Positions 24,718-32,777 of a stretch of DNA of 64,000 nt are shown one piece after another; position 1 is the stretch's first letter; the number at the start of each line of letters is the position of its first letter. Source of the DNA: JAXDJH01 sp034663635 (lineage in GTDB: Bacteria; Actinomycetota; CADDZG01; WHSQ01). The DNA lies in NCBI GenBank assembly GCA_034663635.1, contig JAXDJH010000022.1, forward strand, positions 62,001-126,000, given 5' to 3'. Both the position numbers and the translations under genes were made by a program. Under the pieces are notes generated by a model, which saw only the letters and a program-made list of their open reading frames with translations, had not been told where the DNA came from and ran no database searches.

Positions 24718-26303
24718 AGCGGGATGTTGCCGTGTTTCCGCTGCGGGATGGTTTCCCGTTTGCTGCGAAGCATCTCGAGCGATGCGACGAGTTTCCGCCG
24801 CGTGTCCTGCGGTTCGATCACGTCGTCGACGTATCCACGCTCGGCTGCGATGTATGGAGTCGAGAACTTGGCCTTGTAGTCGTCGATAAGCCCGGCCCTC
24901 TTGGCGACGGAGTCGTCTCCCGCGGCTGCGATCTCTTTGCGGTGGATGATGTTGACCGCTCCTTCGGCCCCCATAACCGCGATCTCGGCGGAGGGCCAGG
25001 CGAACGAGATGTCGGCCCGGATGTGCTTCGAGTTCATGACCACGTAGGCCCCGCCGTAAGCCTTCCGGGTGATGACGGTCATCCGCGGAACAGTGGCTTC
25101 GCTGAACGCGTACAGGAGCTTCGATCCGTGGCGGATGATCCCGCCGTATTCCTGCTCGGTTCCTGGGAGAAAGCCCGGAACGTCGACGAAGGTGATCAGC
25201 GGGATGTTGAAAGCGTCGCAGAACCGAACGAACCGAGCCGCTTTGGTCGAAGACGTGATGTCGAGGGTGCCGGCGAGCACCTGAGGTTGATTGGCCACGA
25301 TGCCCACCGGGTGTCCCGCCAGCCGGGCGAATCCGATGAGGATGTTCTGGGCCCAGTGTTGATGAACTTCGAAGAATTCACCGTCGTCGAAGACGCTCGA
25401 GATAACTCGGTGCATGTCGTAGGGCTGGTTGGAGGAATCCGGGATGAGGTCGAGCAATTCGTCACACGAACGGGTGGGGTCATCGGTGGGTGGGAAGTAC
25501 GGCGGGGACTCGAAGTTGTTCGAGGGCAGGAACGAGAGCAGGTAGCGAACCTGTCGCAAGCAGTCCTCGTCGTCGCCTGCGACGAAATGAGCCACACCGG
25601 ATTTCGACGCATGGCTCATGGCCCCGCCGAGCTCCTCCTGCGACACTTCCTCGCCGGTCACCGCCTTGATGACTTCGGGACCGGTGATGAACATGTGCGA
25701 GGTTCCAGAAACCATGAACGTGAAGTCCGTCATTGCGGGGGAGTAGACGGCCCCGCCGGCGCACGGGCCCATGATCGCCGAGATCTGTGGGACTACCCCT
25801 GAGGAACGAACGTTGCGGTCGAAGATGAAGCCATAACCGGCGAGCGACGCGGCCCCCTCCTGGATCCGCGCCCCTCCGGAATCGTTCAGCCCGATAACCG
25901 GCGCCCCCGTCTCGAGCGCGAGATCCATGATCTTGCAGATCTTCTCGCCCATGACTTCACCGAGAGAGCCGCCAAAGACCGTGAAGTCCTGAGCGAAGAC
26001 GAAGACCTTGCGGCCGTCGATGGTTCCCCAACCCGTCACCACCGCGTCGGACAACGGTCGCTTGTCTTCGATGCCGAACCCATGGCTTCGATGGCGAACA
26101 AGGGCATCCGTCTCAACGAAAGAACCCTTGTCGAGAAGGACCTCGATCCGCTCTCTTGCGGTTAACTTGCCTCGCTCGTGTTGTTTGGTGATCGCGGTGT
26201 CGCCGCCGGCGACGACGGCTTCAGCTTTCAACGCCTGAAGCTCTTCGATGCGCTCGTCGATCGGCCGTGAGGTCTTGGGCAGGTCGGATCCGGGAGAGTT
26301 CAT
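24714..26303 (-). CDS. pccB: Propionyl-CoA/acyl-CoA carboxylase carboxyltransferase (beta) subunit
   Basis: The 529-residue protein has both crotonase-like halves of a biotin-dependent carboxyltransferase. The N-terminal half has GLNDSGGARIQEG and MGPCAGGAVYSPA; the C-terminal half has VDVPGFLPGTEQEYGGIIRHG, RKAYGGAYVVM and AWPSAEIAVMGAEGAV. It moves CO2 from biotin to an acyl-CoA, most likely propionyl-CoA giving methylmalonyl-CoA. That is the step feeding the epimerase at 29719-30132. The biotinylated alpha subunit is not in this window. The overlapping epsilon-like gene downstream supports the actinobacterial PCC type. Confidence 0.9.
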   Translation of the reverse strand: MNSPGSDLPKTSRPIDERIEELQALKAEAVVAGGDTAITKQHERGKLTARERIEVLLDKGSFVETDALVRHRSHGFGIEDKRPLSDAVVTGWGTIDGRKVFVFAQDFTVFGGSLGEVMGEKICKIMDLALETGAPVIGLNDSGGARIQEGAASLAGYGFIFDRNVRSSGVVPQISAIMGPCAGGAVYSPAMTDFTFMVSGTSHMFITGPEVIKAVTGEEVSQEELGGAMSHASKSGVAHFVAGDDEDCLRQVRYLLSFLPSNNFESPPYFPPTDDPTRSCDELLDLIPDSSNQPYDMHRVISSVFDDGEFFEVHQHWAQNILIGFARLAGHPVGIVANQPQVLAGTLDITSSTKAARFVRFCDAFNIPLITFVDVPGFLPGTEQEYGGIIRHGSKLLYAFSEATVPRMTVITRKAYGGAYVVMNSKHIRADISFAWPSAEIAVMGAEGAVNIIHRKEIAAAGDDSVAKRAGLIDDYKAKFSTPYIAAERGYVDDVIEPQDTRRKLVASLEMLRSKRETIPQRKHGNIPL

Positions 26304-26417
26304 GCCCCGGAATCATATGGCCGCCCGGCGCAACGGCCGCCTGAAAAATACGCAAATCGGGACACAATTAACACGAGTCAGGCAGGGGACCCCCGGAGTG
26401 GGGCGAACTCCACATAC

Positions 26418-27368
26418 ATGGGTTTACGACGCATAGCGGCAGATCTTCGTGAGGTTCAGACGAACCTCTCAGAGCTCCTGTCCGAGAACACCGAGGAAGA
26501 GAAAGCCGCGAGCAAACAGCTCGCCGATTCCGCGCGCACATTCTCGCGTCGTACCCGTGCAGTCGTCGACGACAAGCTCACCTTCTCCGCCACGTTGATG
26601 CGTGCGGGCGAGGTCAACGCCGCCAACCGCCTTTTAAGAGAGGTCGAGGACGAAGTTCGTTCCGAAGAAGCCGCTCTCATCGAGGTCGTTAACGAGGTTA
26701 AGGTCGCAAGTTCGATCCGTCGTGAACGGATCACTCGACTTCGTCTCGCTCGCGCCCTGGTCGCGTCGTTGCTTGGGTTCTGTCTACTGGCTTTCTCTGC
26801 AGTGGGCATGGCCGTTGCCGGCGTCTTCAATAGCACCGAGCATCCCGTGAATCTGGCTCCATACGACGGCAGCATCCGTCATCCCGGCAAGGCCCTCCGA
26901 GACGTAGCGGCCGACAACTCGAACATGCGCCGGTTGAAGATCGCAGACATGAATCTTCTAGTTACCGCATCTCAGTTCCGCCGGATCATCAAACTTACGG
27001 ATGGGACTGTCGACGATCACAGCCTGAGCGATCTGATGAACTTCCTGCCGGATGCCCTCGCCCAGAAGATCCAACATGCGATCGACACCGCGAATGGGGT
27101 CGTGGCTACCGTCGAAGAGGTCGTTCCCGTTGCAGTGGACCCCAGGCCGATCCAAGGGTTCCACAAAGCAGCCGAGAAGGAAGCCGACGAGGCTTCAGAC
27201 GAAGCGGACGCCGCTTCCGAGGACGCGGGGACTTCCAAGCAAGACGCTTCCGAGCGCCAGGCCGACGGAACCGAAGACCAGCGCAAGGGCGGGGACGGCT
27301 CCGACGACGATGGCGACGAGTCGGAAACTCCGCCGACGCCCCAGTCCGTCCCTCCTATACGGCCCTGA
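26418..27368 (+). CDS. Single-span membrane protein with coiled coil and acidic disordered tail
   Basis: The 316-residue protein has three parts. Residues 1-115 are charged and predicted helical or coiled coil (LREVQTNLSELLSENTEEEKAA). One membrane helix follows near 118-138 (ALVASLLGFCLLAFSAVGMA). The rest is an outside region ending in about 75 residues of Glu, Asp, Ala, Ser and Lys (EKEADEASDEADAASEDAG) and a Pro-rich tip. I do not recognise a family. The 114-nt gap upstream contains no clear ribosome-binding site at ATG 26418. Its 3' end overlaps the convergent purM gene by 14 nt. Confidence 0.6.
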   Translation: MGLRRIAADLREVQTNLSELLSENTEEEKAASKQLADSARTFSRRTRAVVDDKLTFSATLMRAGEVNAANRLLREVEDEVRSEEAALIEVVNEVKVASSIRRERITRLRLARALVASLLGFCLLAFSAVGMAVAGVFNSTEHPVNLAPYDGSIRHPGKALRDVAADNSNMRRLKIADMNLLVTASQFRRIIKLTDGTVDDHSLSDLMNFLPDALAQKIQHAIDTANGVVATVEEVVPVAVDPRPIQGFHKAAEKEADEASDEADAASEDAGTSKQDASERQADGTEDQRKGGDGSDDDGDESETPPTPQSVPPIRP

Positions 27369-28449
27369 AGCTGCTCTCCCCCGAGTTCAGCGATCCCTCC
27401 AGGCCGGCGGGAAGTATCTCGACAACTCCGGTCCGGTCCGTAACCGTTCCTATCTGAGCCGCCTTGTAGCCGCTTCGTTCGATGCGCTCGATCGTGTCGC
27501 CGGCTACCGACTCCGACACCACTACGACGAATCCGATCCCCATGTTGAAAACGCGGAACATCTCGGCCTCGGGAACGGACCCTCGCTCTCGGATCATCCG
27601 GAAGATCAGCGGCGCCTCCGGCAACTCCTCGATGCGGTATCCGACCTCGGCATCGAGACGGCACAGGTTCGCGAAGCCATCGCTCGTGACATGAACGAGA
27701 CCTTTCGTCTCGATGCCGTCTGACCAGAGGTCCAACACTGCTCGGACGTAGATCTCCGTCGGCGCCAGGAGCTCATCGCCGAGCGTGCGCCCGGGCGAGA
27801 TCTCGTCGAAGAGAAGCAGCCCGGCGTCTTTCAAGAGCACTTTGCGAGCGAGCGTCACGCCGTTGGAGTGGATCCCCGAAGACGAGATCCCGATCAGCGC
27901 ATCGCCGGGCTCGATCGTGTCACCGACGATGACTTTGTCTGGATGGAGGGTGCCGATGCACGTTCCCACGAGGTCGAATGCCGTTGGATCTCCGTCCGAT
28001 CGTCCGTCCGAGCCGATGACTTCCGGAAGCTGCGCCAGCTCGCCCCCGGGGATCGCGATGCCCGCTTCCTTCGCGGCGGAGCCGAGCCCTCGAAGGATCT
28101 CATCCGTTCGTCGTGAATCCAGTGTGTTGACGCCGAGGTAGTCGACCATCGCGATCGGCTTTGCGCCCACGCAGATGACGTCGTTCACGTTCATCGCGAC
28201 GCAATCGAACCCGATGGTGTCGTAACGATCGAGCAGCGACGCGATGATCGTCTTTGACCCGACCCCATCGGTCGAGAACGCGATCGCGAGCTCGTTCGAG
28301 AGCTTCATGACGCTCGCGTATTGGCCGAAACGAGTTAGAACCTCGGCTCCGGCAGGCAGCCCGAGCGTCGGGCCCAAGTGTCGTTCGACCGCGCTTAGAG
28401 CGTCGCCCTGACCGCGCACCCCGGCTTCGTCGTAGCCCCTGCTGCTCAT
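27355..28449 (-). CDS. purM: PurM-type AIR synthase (phosphoribosylformylglycinamidine cyclo-ligase) homologue
   Basis: The 364-residue protein has the AIR synthase/PurM fold: STDGVGSKTIIASLL, FDCVAMNVNDVICVGAKPIAMVDYL, GGELAQLPEVI, GISSSGIHSNGVTLAR and FNMGIGFVVVV. The normal reaction is ATP-dependent closure of FGAM to AIR in purine synthesis. The stretch HVTSDGFANLCRL followed by EELPEAPLIF differs from the usual bacterial HITGGGL...P form and is more like archaeal PurM. No other purine gene is nearby. The next upstream gene on this strand, an MFS transporter, is 19 nt away. Confidence 0.85.
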   Translation of the reverse strand: MSSRGYDEAGVRGQGDALSAVERHLGPTLGLPAGAEVLTRFGQYASVMKLSNELAIAFSTDGVGSKTIIASLLDRYDTIGFDCVAMNVNDVICVGAKPIAMVDYLGVNTLDSRRTDEILRGLGSAAKEAGIAIPGGELAQLPEVIGSDGRSDGDPTAFDLVGTCIGTLHPDKVIVGDTIEPGDALIGISSSGIHSNGVTLARKVLLKDAGLLLFDEISPGRTLGDELLAPTEIYVRAVLDLWSDGIETKGLVHVTSDGFANLCRLDAEVGYRIEELPEAPLIFRMIRERGSVPEAEMFRVFNMGIGFVVVVSESVAGDTIERIERSGYKAAQIGTVTDRTGVVEILPAGLEGSLNSGESSFRAV

Positions 28450-28468
28450 TGGGCAACCGTAGCCGCGG

Positions 28469-29722
28469 TTAACCGACGGGGTGCGGCTCTACGGGCTGTT
28501 CGCCTTCGATGTGGCGTTCGCGACGAGGCAGTTTCAGGGCCGCGACCAGCACGAGGGCTGCCGGTAGTGCCCCCGCCAAGTATGCGCCGGAGAAACCGGC
28601 CGGCCCCTCTGCCACGACGCCGAGAAGGGAGGGAGCCAGCAGGTACCCGAGGTCTCCGGCCATCTGGTTGACGCCGACGGCGGTACCCGAGCCCTTTTGC
28701 CCGACCGCGTCCCCAAGCAGGCCGCCGGTTGCGGTGGTGGACGCGGCGACCCCGGCGCCGATGAAAGCCATCAGCGGGAAAAAGAGGAGCCTCGAGTCGC
28801 CGATCTGGCCGATGAGAGCCGTTGCGGCTGCGGCGACCGCAAGGCTGGGCAGCAGCGCTGCACGTCTCCCATAACGATCCGAAGCCCGGCCCGCGACGAA
28901 CAACACGAGGATCTCCCCGATCGCGCTCATCGTGATCGCCAGCCCGATCTGGTCCGACGACATGTCGAGCTTCTCCTTGGCAAATACGGATGCGATGAAT
29001 TGGCCGGGACCCGAGATCGTCCACCACGCGGCGAACGTCGCGAGGAGCGCGATCACATACCGGGGATCTCGGAAGAGGGGTCGGGCGGCGCGCAACGCTT
29101 CGAGCGGCCCCTTCTTTCTGTCGGTTGTTACCTCTCGGGCCTCGCCCGCCATCACGACGTATGCGATGACGGCCGCGACCAGAAGCCCGGTTGCATAAAG
29201 GTGGAACACCGCCCGCACCCCGAGGGTTTCCGCCACGACTCCTCCTATGACGGGCCCAAGGACGATCCCGACGAGGAACGATGATCTGAATGCTCCGGTT
29301 GCGCGTCCCATCGCTTCGGGTTCGATGATGCGAATGATCCGGTTCTGTAAGCCACCGATGAAGAGAGCGGAACCGGCGCCCCCGAAGCCCCGCGCGAGGA
29401 CGAGCTGCGGGAAGTTCTGCGAGAAGCCCACCGCGTATGACGACAGGGCGACGATCAAGAGCCCTGCGATGGTGCAGGCGCGTTCACCGAAACGGTCGAC
29501 GACGAACCCTCCGACCAGTCCGAACGAGAAGCGAGTCAGTCCGAAAACGACTTGAACTAAACCGAGGACGGCCAGACTCACTCCGAAGGATTTCCCGAAG
29601 ACGGGAAGCACCGGGATGACCATGCCGAAGCCGAGGGCGACGGTGATCGAGATACCGAAGAGCTTTACGAACTCGGGGCGCCGCCACGGCGACAGTGCGG
29701 CTAGTTCTTCCGGTTTGCTCAA
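28469..29722 (-). CDS. Major facilitator superfamily transporter
   Basis: The 417-residue protein has about 12 hydrophobic helices in two halves. MFS landmarks include GLVGGFVVDRFGERACTIAGLL after helix 2 and AGRASDRYGRRAALLPSLAV in the second half. This is the pattern of drug or small-metabolite exporters of the MFS-1 type. It starts with TTG overlapping the TGA of the methylmalonyl-CoA epimerase gene (TTGA), so it is translationally coupled to it. The substrate is unknown; coupling may reflect operon compaction rather than shared chemistry. Confidence 0.85.
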   Translation of the reverse strand: MSKPEELAALSPWRRPEFVKLFGISITVALGFGMVIPVLPVFGKSFGVSLAVLGLVQVVFGLTRFSFGLVGGFVVDRFGERACTIAGLLIVALSSYAVGFSQNFPQLVLARGFGGAGSALFIGGLQNRIIRIIEPEAMGRATGAFRSSFLVGIVLGPVIGGVVAETLGVRAVFHLYATGLLVAAVIAYVVMAGEAREVTTDRKKGPLEALRAARPLFRDPRYVIALLATFAAWWTISGPGQFIASVFAKEKLDMSSDQIGLAITMSAIGEILVLFVAGRASDRYGRRAALLPSLAVAAAATALIGQIGDSRLLFFPLMAFIGAGVAASTTATGGLLGDAVGQKGSGTAVGVNQMAGDLGYLLAPSLLGVVAEGPAGFSGAYLAGALPAALVLVAALKLPRRERHIEGEQPVEPHPVG

Positions 29723-30132
29723 GACGTGTGGTTCGGCGCCTGGATGAGCTCGACCAACAGTCCGTGATTCCCCTTGGGATGGACGAACGCAACCATGTGC
29801 CCGCGGCCCCCAAGTCGAGGGGCTTCATCTATAAGCGGAACGCCCTTTTCCTTCAGCTCCGCGAGCGCGCCCTCGAGGTCGTCGACTTCATACGCGATGT
29901 GATGAAGGCCTTCGCCCCGTTTCTCGATGAACTTCCCAACCGTCGTTTCGGGGCCCGTAGGACCGAGCAGCTGAAGGAAAGATTCGCCCAGCGGGATCAT
30001 TGCCTCTTCGACGCCCTGGTCTTCGACCCGTTCCCGGTGGGAGACCGACAGGCCCCAGACCTCTTCGTAATGCTTCACCGCGGCGTCGAGATCGGCGACG
30101 GCGAGAGCTACGTGTTCGATCTTCCCGAGCAT
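29719..30132 (-). CDS. mce: Methylmalonyl-CoA epimerase
   Basis: The 137-residue glyoxalase-fold protein begins KIEHVALAVADLDAAVKHYEEV and contains GLHHIAYEVDDLEGALAELKEKG and HPKGNHGLLVELIQ. These carry the metal-binding His, Gln/Glu and Glu residues of methylmalonyl-CoA epimerase. It converts (S)- to (R)-methylmalonyl-CoA, between propionyl-CoA carboxylase (24714-26303) and a methylmalonyl-CoA mutase not seen here. In the ethylmalonyl-CoA pathway the same enzyme also epimerises ethylmalonyl-CoA for the Ecm mutase. Confidence 0.9.
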   Translation of the reverse strand: MLGKIEHVALAVADLDAAVKHYEEVWGLSVSHRERVEDQGVEEAMIPLGESFLQLLGPTGPETTVGKFIEKRGEGLHHIAYEVDDLEGALAELKEKGVPLIDEAPRLGGRGHMVAFVHPKGNHGLLVELIQAPNHTS

Positions 30133-30154
30133 CCGGGCATCCTAAGACCGCGCC

Positions 30155-30706
30155 TCAGTGGTCGAGGGCGCCCTCGATCATCGTGGCGATATCGAATTCA
30201 CGAGACGCCTTGGCCGATTCAGCATTGATGCGCTCGTTCACCACGCGCGCGACCTGTCGCTGTACCTCCTCGTCCATGTTGCCGACCTTTTGCAGCATCT
30301 GCGCGCTGATGCCGTCCGATCGCAGATCCACTTTGACGTCTCTCGCAGCAACGGGCTCGACCTCGATCAGCAGACACAGAGGCTTTTGGGTTCGAACGAT
30401 CAAAGACAGCGGCACGTCGATAACTCCCCGGTACCGGTTCGGGACTCCCGCGAGCCGCACCTCGAGATTCATGTCGATGGGAAGCATGGCCTCGAACCTG
30501 AGCTCGGGCCCCTCGATCATCTCGACGTGGACCTCTCCCATCTGGCCGTCTGCTTTGACGACCGCAACGCCACCGGGCCCCACGCCCATCGGCCCGAATT
30601 GGAAGGACCCGCCTCCGGTCTCCTCGACCGCTGCCTTGATCCGCTCGGGAGTGACCGCGAGCTTGACGAAGTTCACGCCGAATTCTTCGTATGGGATGAA
30701 GCTCAT
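30155..30706 (-). CDS. Conserved hypothetical protein (183 residues)
   Basis: This soluble protein begins MSFIPYEEFGVNFVKLAVTP. The rest is amphipathic beta-strands (MGEVHVEMIEGPELRFEAMLP, VIDVPLSLIVRTQ, LCLLIEVEPVAARDVKVDL) followed by a C-terminal helix (EEVQRQVARVVNERINAES). The strand-helix layout is reminiscent of lipid-binding TULIP/DUF2993-like domains, but I cannot confirm it. It is only 3 nt downstream of the enoyl-CoA hydratase stop and 22 nt upstream of the epimerase, so it is part of the acyl-CoA operon. A role near acyl-CoA or lipid metabolism is inference from context. Confidence 0.6.
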   Translation of the reverse strand: MSFIPYEEFGVNFVKLAVTPERIKAAVEETGGGSFQFGPMGVGPGGVAVVKADGQMGEVHVEMIEGPELRFEAMLPIDMNLEVRLAGVPNRYRGVIDVPLSLIVRTQKPLCLLIEVEPVAARDVKVDLRSDGISAQMLQKVGNMDEEVQRQVARVVNERINAESAKASREFDIATMIEGALDH

Positions 30707-30709
30707 CGT

Positions 30710-31489
30710 TCAGACATCCTCGAAACTCCCGTGTCGTCCTTTGCCCGAAGCGAAGCGTTCGGCGCCGGCTTGAGTTTCCCCTCCCGCGGCGGAGGCTATG
30801 CCCCAGGAGAATTCCTGAGCCAGCGCGTCCTCAAGCGAGAGACCCCACTGTGCGAGCGTCGAACGCCTATCCGATCGCATCACGGAGTTGGGGAACCGAG
30901 CGAGATCGATCGCGATCTCAAGCGCGACCTCCAATGCAGTTCCTTCCGCGCAGATCCGATTCACCAGCCCGAATTCGTAAGCCTCCTCCGCCCCAACTGC
31001 ACGCCCGGTGAGGATCATGTCGAGCGCCCGGCTCTGTCCGATGAGTCGGGGGAGCCTGATCGTTCCGCCGTCCACGAGTGGCACACCCCAGCGGCGATCG
31101 AAGAATCCAAACGTTGCGGTTTCGGCAGCGACACGAAGGTCGCACCACAGGAGCAACTCCATACCGCCCGCCAGCGCGTAACCCTCGATCGCCGCGATGA
31201 CGGGCTTGTCGAGCTGCATCCGGGTGGGTCCCATCGGCCCGTCTCCCTCGGCATCCAGGCGGTTTGCCCGGTCGGGGTCGTTCGCAAGCGCTTTCAAGTC
31301 GGCTCCCGAGCAGAAGTGGCCGCCACCACCCGTGAGGACCGCGACTCTCTGGTCGTCGTCCCTCTCGAATTCGCGGAAAGCGGCGGCTAGTGCCTCCGCG
31401 GTCGGCTTGTCGACCGCGTTCCGGACCTCGGGTCTATCGATCGTGACGACGGTGACTTGCGCCGACTTCTCGACCTGAACTCCGCTCAG
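30710..31489 (-). CDS. Enoyl-CoA hydratase/isomerase (crotonase) family protein, CTG start
   Basis: Read from CTG 31489, the 259-residue product begins SGVQVEKSAQVTVVTIDRPE and aligns naturally with crotonases. It has RPEVRNAV, GGGGHFCSGADLK (oxyanion loop), AAIEGYALAGGMELLLWCDL and RRWGVPLVDGGTIRLPRLIG. GGGAG stands 7 nt before the CTG. The only ATG nearby (31503, behind GAGGAGG) is in another frame and hits TGA after five codons; the first in-frame TTG (31297) would delete the catalytic region. The enzyme hydrates crotonyl-CoA or a similar enoyl-CoA. It heads an operon with a hypothetical protein, the epimerase and an MFS gene, and is divergent from thiolase. Confidence 0.85.
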   Translation of the reverse strand: MSGVQVEKSAQVTVVTIDRPEVRNAVDKPTAEALAAAFREFERDDDQRVAVLTGGGGHFCSGADLKALANDPDRANRLDAEGDGPMGPTRMQLDKPVIAAIEGYALAGGMELLLWCDLRVAAETATFGFFDRRWGVPLVDGGTIRLPRLIGQSRALDMILTGRAVGAEEAYEFGLVNRICAEGTALEVALEIAIDLARFPNSVMRSDRRSTLAQWGLSLEDALAQEFSWGIASAAGGETQAGAERFASGKGRHGSFEDV

Positions 31490-31583
31490 CGCTGTGCTCC
31501 CATGGGCTGCCTCCTCGGGTCGGTCAAAGCATCTCTAGAATGGGAGTCTTCCAGACATCAGGTAATCGAAAGGGGTCACGAAG

Positions 31584-32777
31584 ATGGCTCGCTCAGTCAT
31601 CGTTTCGGCGGCAAGAACCGCGATCAGCAAGTTCGGTGGGGCGGCGGCGGATCTTCCTGCTGTCGAGTTCGGCGCCACGGCGATCAAGGCCGCGATCGAA
31701 CGGGCCGGTATCACCGGCGACCAGGTCGACTACGTGATCATGGGCCAAGTTCTGCAAGCCGGCACCGGCCAGATCACCGCGCGCCAGGCATCGATCAAGG
31801 CCGGAGTTCCAGAGACGGTGCCGGCCATCACGATCAACAAGGTCTGTCTCTCTGGTCTGAATGCCATCGCGATGGCGGACCAGATGATCCGCGCCGGCGA
31901 GGTCGATGTCGTCGTTGCCGGCGGGATGGAATCGATGGACAACGCTCCTTATCTGTTGCCGAAGGCTCGCAAGGGCTACCGGATGGGCGACGGCAAGCTC
32001 GTCGACTCGATGATCTACGACGGTTTGTGGGACGCCTTCACCGACAAGCACATGGGCGGACAGTCCGACGAGGTCAACACGGAGTTCAAGATCTCGCGCG
32101 AAGACCAAGACGCGTGGTCGTTCCGCTCGCACCAGCGGGCTGCGACCGCGATCGAAGAGGGCCGTTTCAAGGATGAGATCGTTCCTCTTGAGGTCCCACA
32201 ACGGAAAGGCGACCCCGTCGTCTTCGACACCGACGAGGGCGTTCGGGCCGAGACAACTCTCGAGTCACTCGCGAAGCTGCGTACGGCGTTCAACAAGGAA
32301 GGCACCATCACGGCCGGAAACGCTTCGCAGATATCCAACGGTGGTGCGGCCGTCGTCGTCATGAGTGAGCAGCGCGCTCAGGAACTCGGTGTCACTCCGA
32401 TCGCCGAGATCGTCGCTCATGGGATGTCGGCGGATAAGCCGCCGTATCTCCACACCGTGCCTGCACTGGCGATCCAGGCCGCGTGCAAGAAGGCCGGGAT
32501 CTCCGCAAACGACATCGATCTCCTCGAGATCAACGAGGCGTTCGCCGCGGTCGCCCTTCACTCGACGCGCATGCTTTTCAACGGCAACAAGGAGGCCGAG
32601 GAGAAGGTCAACGTCAACGGCGGCGCGGTCGCGCTGGGTCACCCCATCGGCGCCACCGGCGCTCGGTTGATGGTCTCGCTGATCCACGAGCTGAAGCGAC
32701 AGGGCAAGACCACCGGTTGCGCGGCCCTTTGTGGCGGTGGCGGCCAGGGCGATGCCCTGATCGTGAAGATCCTCTAG
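31584..32777 (+). CDS. atoB: Acetyl-CoA C-acetyltransferase (thiolase)
   Basis: The 397-residue protein is a complete degradative/biosynthetic thiolase. The nucleophile is Cys88 in INKVCLSGLNA, His353 lies in GHPIGATGAR, and the second catalytic Cys383 is in CAALCGGGGQG. ESMDNAPYL in the loop domain fits acetoacetyl-CoA thiolases. It condenses two acetyl-CoA into acetoacetyl-CoA, the entry to the 3-hydroxybutyryl-CoA/crotonyl-CoA route encoded in this window. AAGGGG precedes the ATG. The stop shares CTAG with the convergent 13E12 gene. Confidence 0.92.
   Translation: MARSVIVSAARTAISKFGGAAADLPAVEFGATAIKAAIERAGITGDQVDYVIMGQVLQAGTGQITARQASIKAGVPETVPAITINKVCLSGLNAIAMADQMIRAGEVDVVVAGGMESMDNAPYLLPKARKGYRMGDGKLVDSMIYDGLWDAFTDKHMGGQSDEVNTEFKISREDQDAWSFRSHQRAATAIEEGRFKDEIVPLEVPQRKGDPVVFDTDEGVRAETTLESLAKLRTAFNKEGTITAGNASQISNGGAAVVVMSEQRAQELGVTPIAEIVAHGMSADKPPYLHTVPALAIQAACKKAGISANDIDLLEINEAFAAVALHSTRMLFNGNKEAEEKVNVNGGAVALGHPIGATGARLMVSLIHELKRQGKTTGCAALCGGGGQGDALIVKIL

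Noticed and set aside
31490..31503. ATG 31503 with a strong GAGGAGG as the start of the enoyl-CoA hydratase, implying a frameshift
   Set aside because: It is in another frame and stops after five codons. CTG 31489 has its own GGGAG at good spacing and gives a standard crotonase N-terminus without needing an indel, although reads should be checked.
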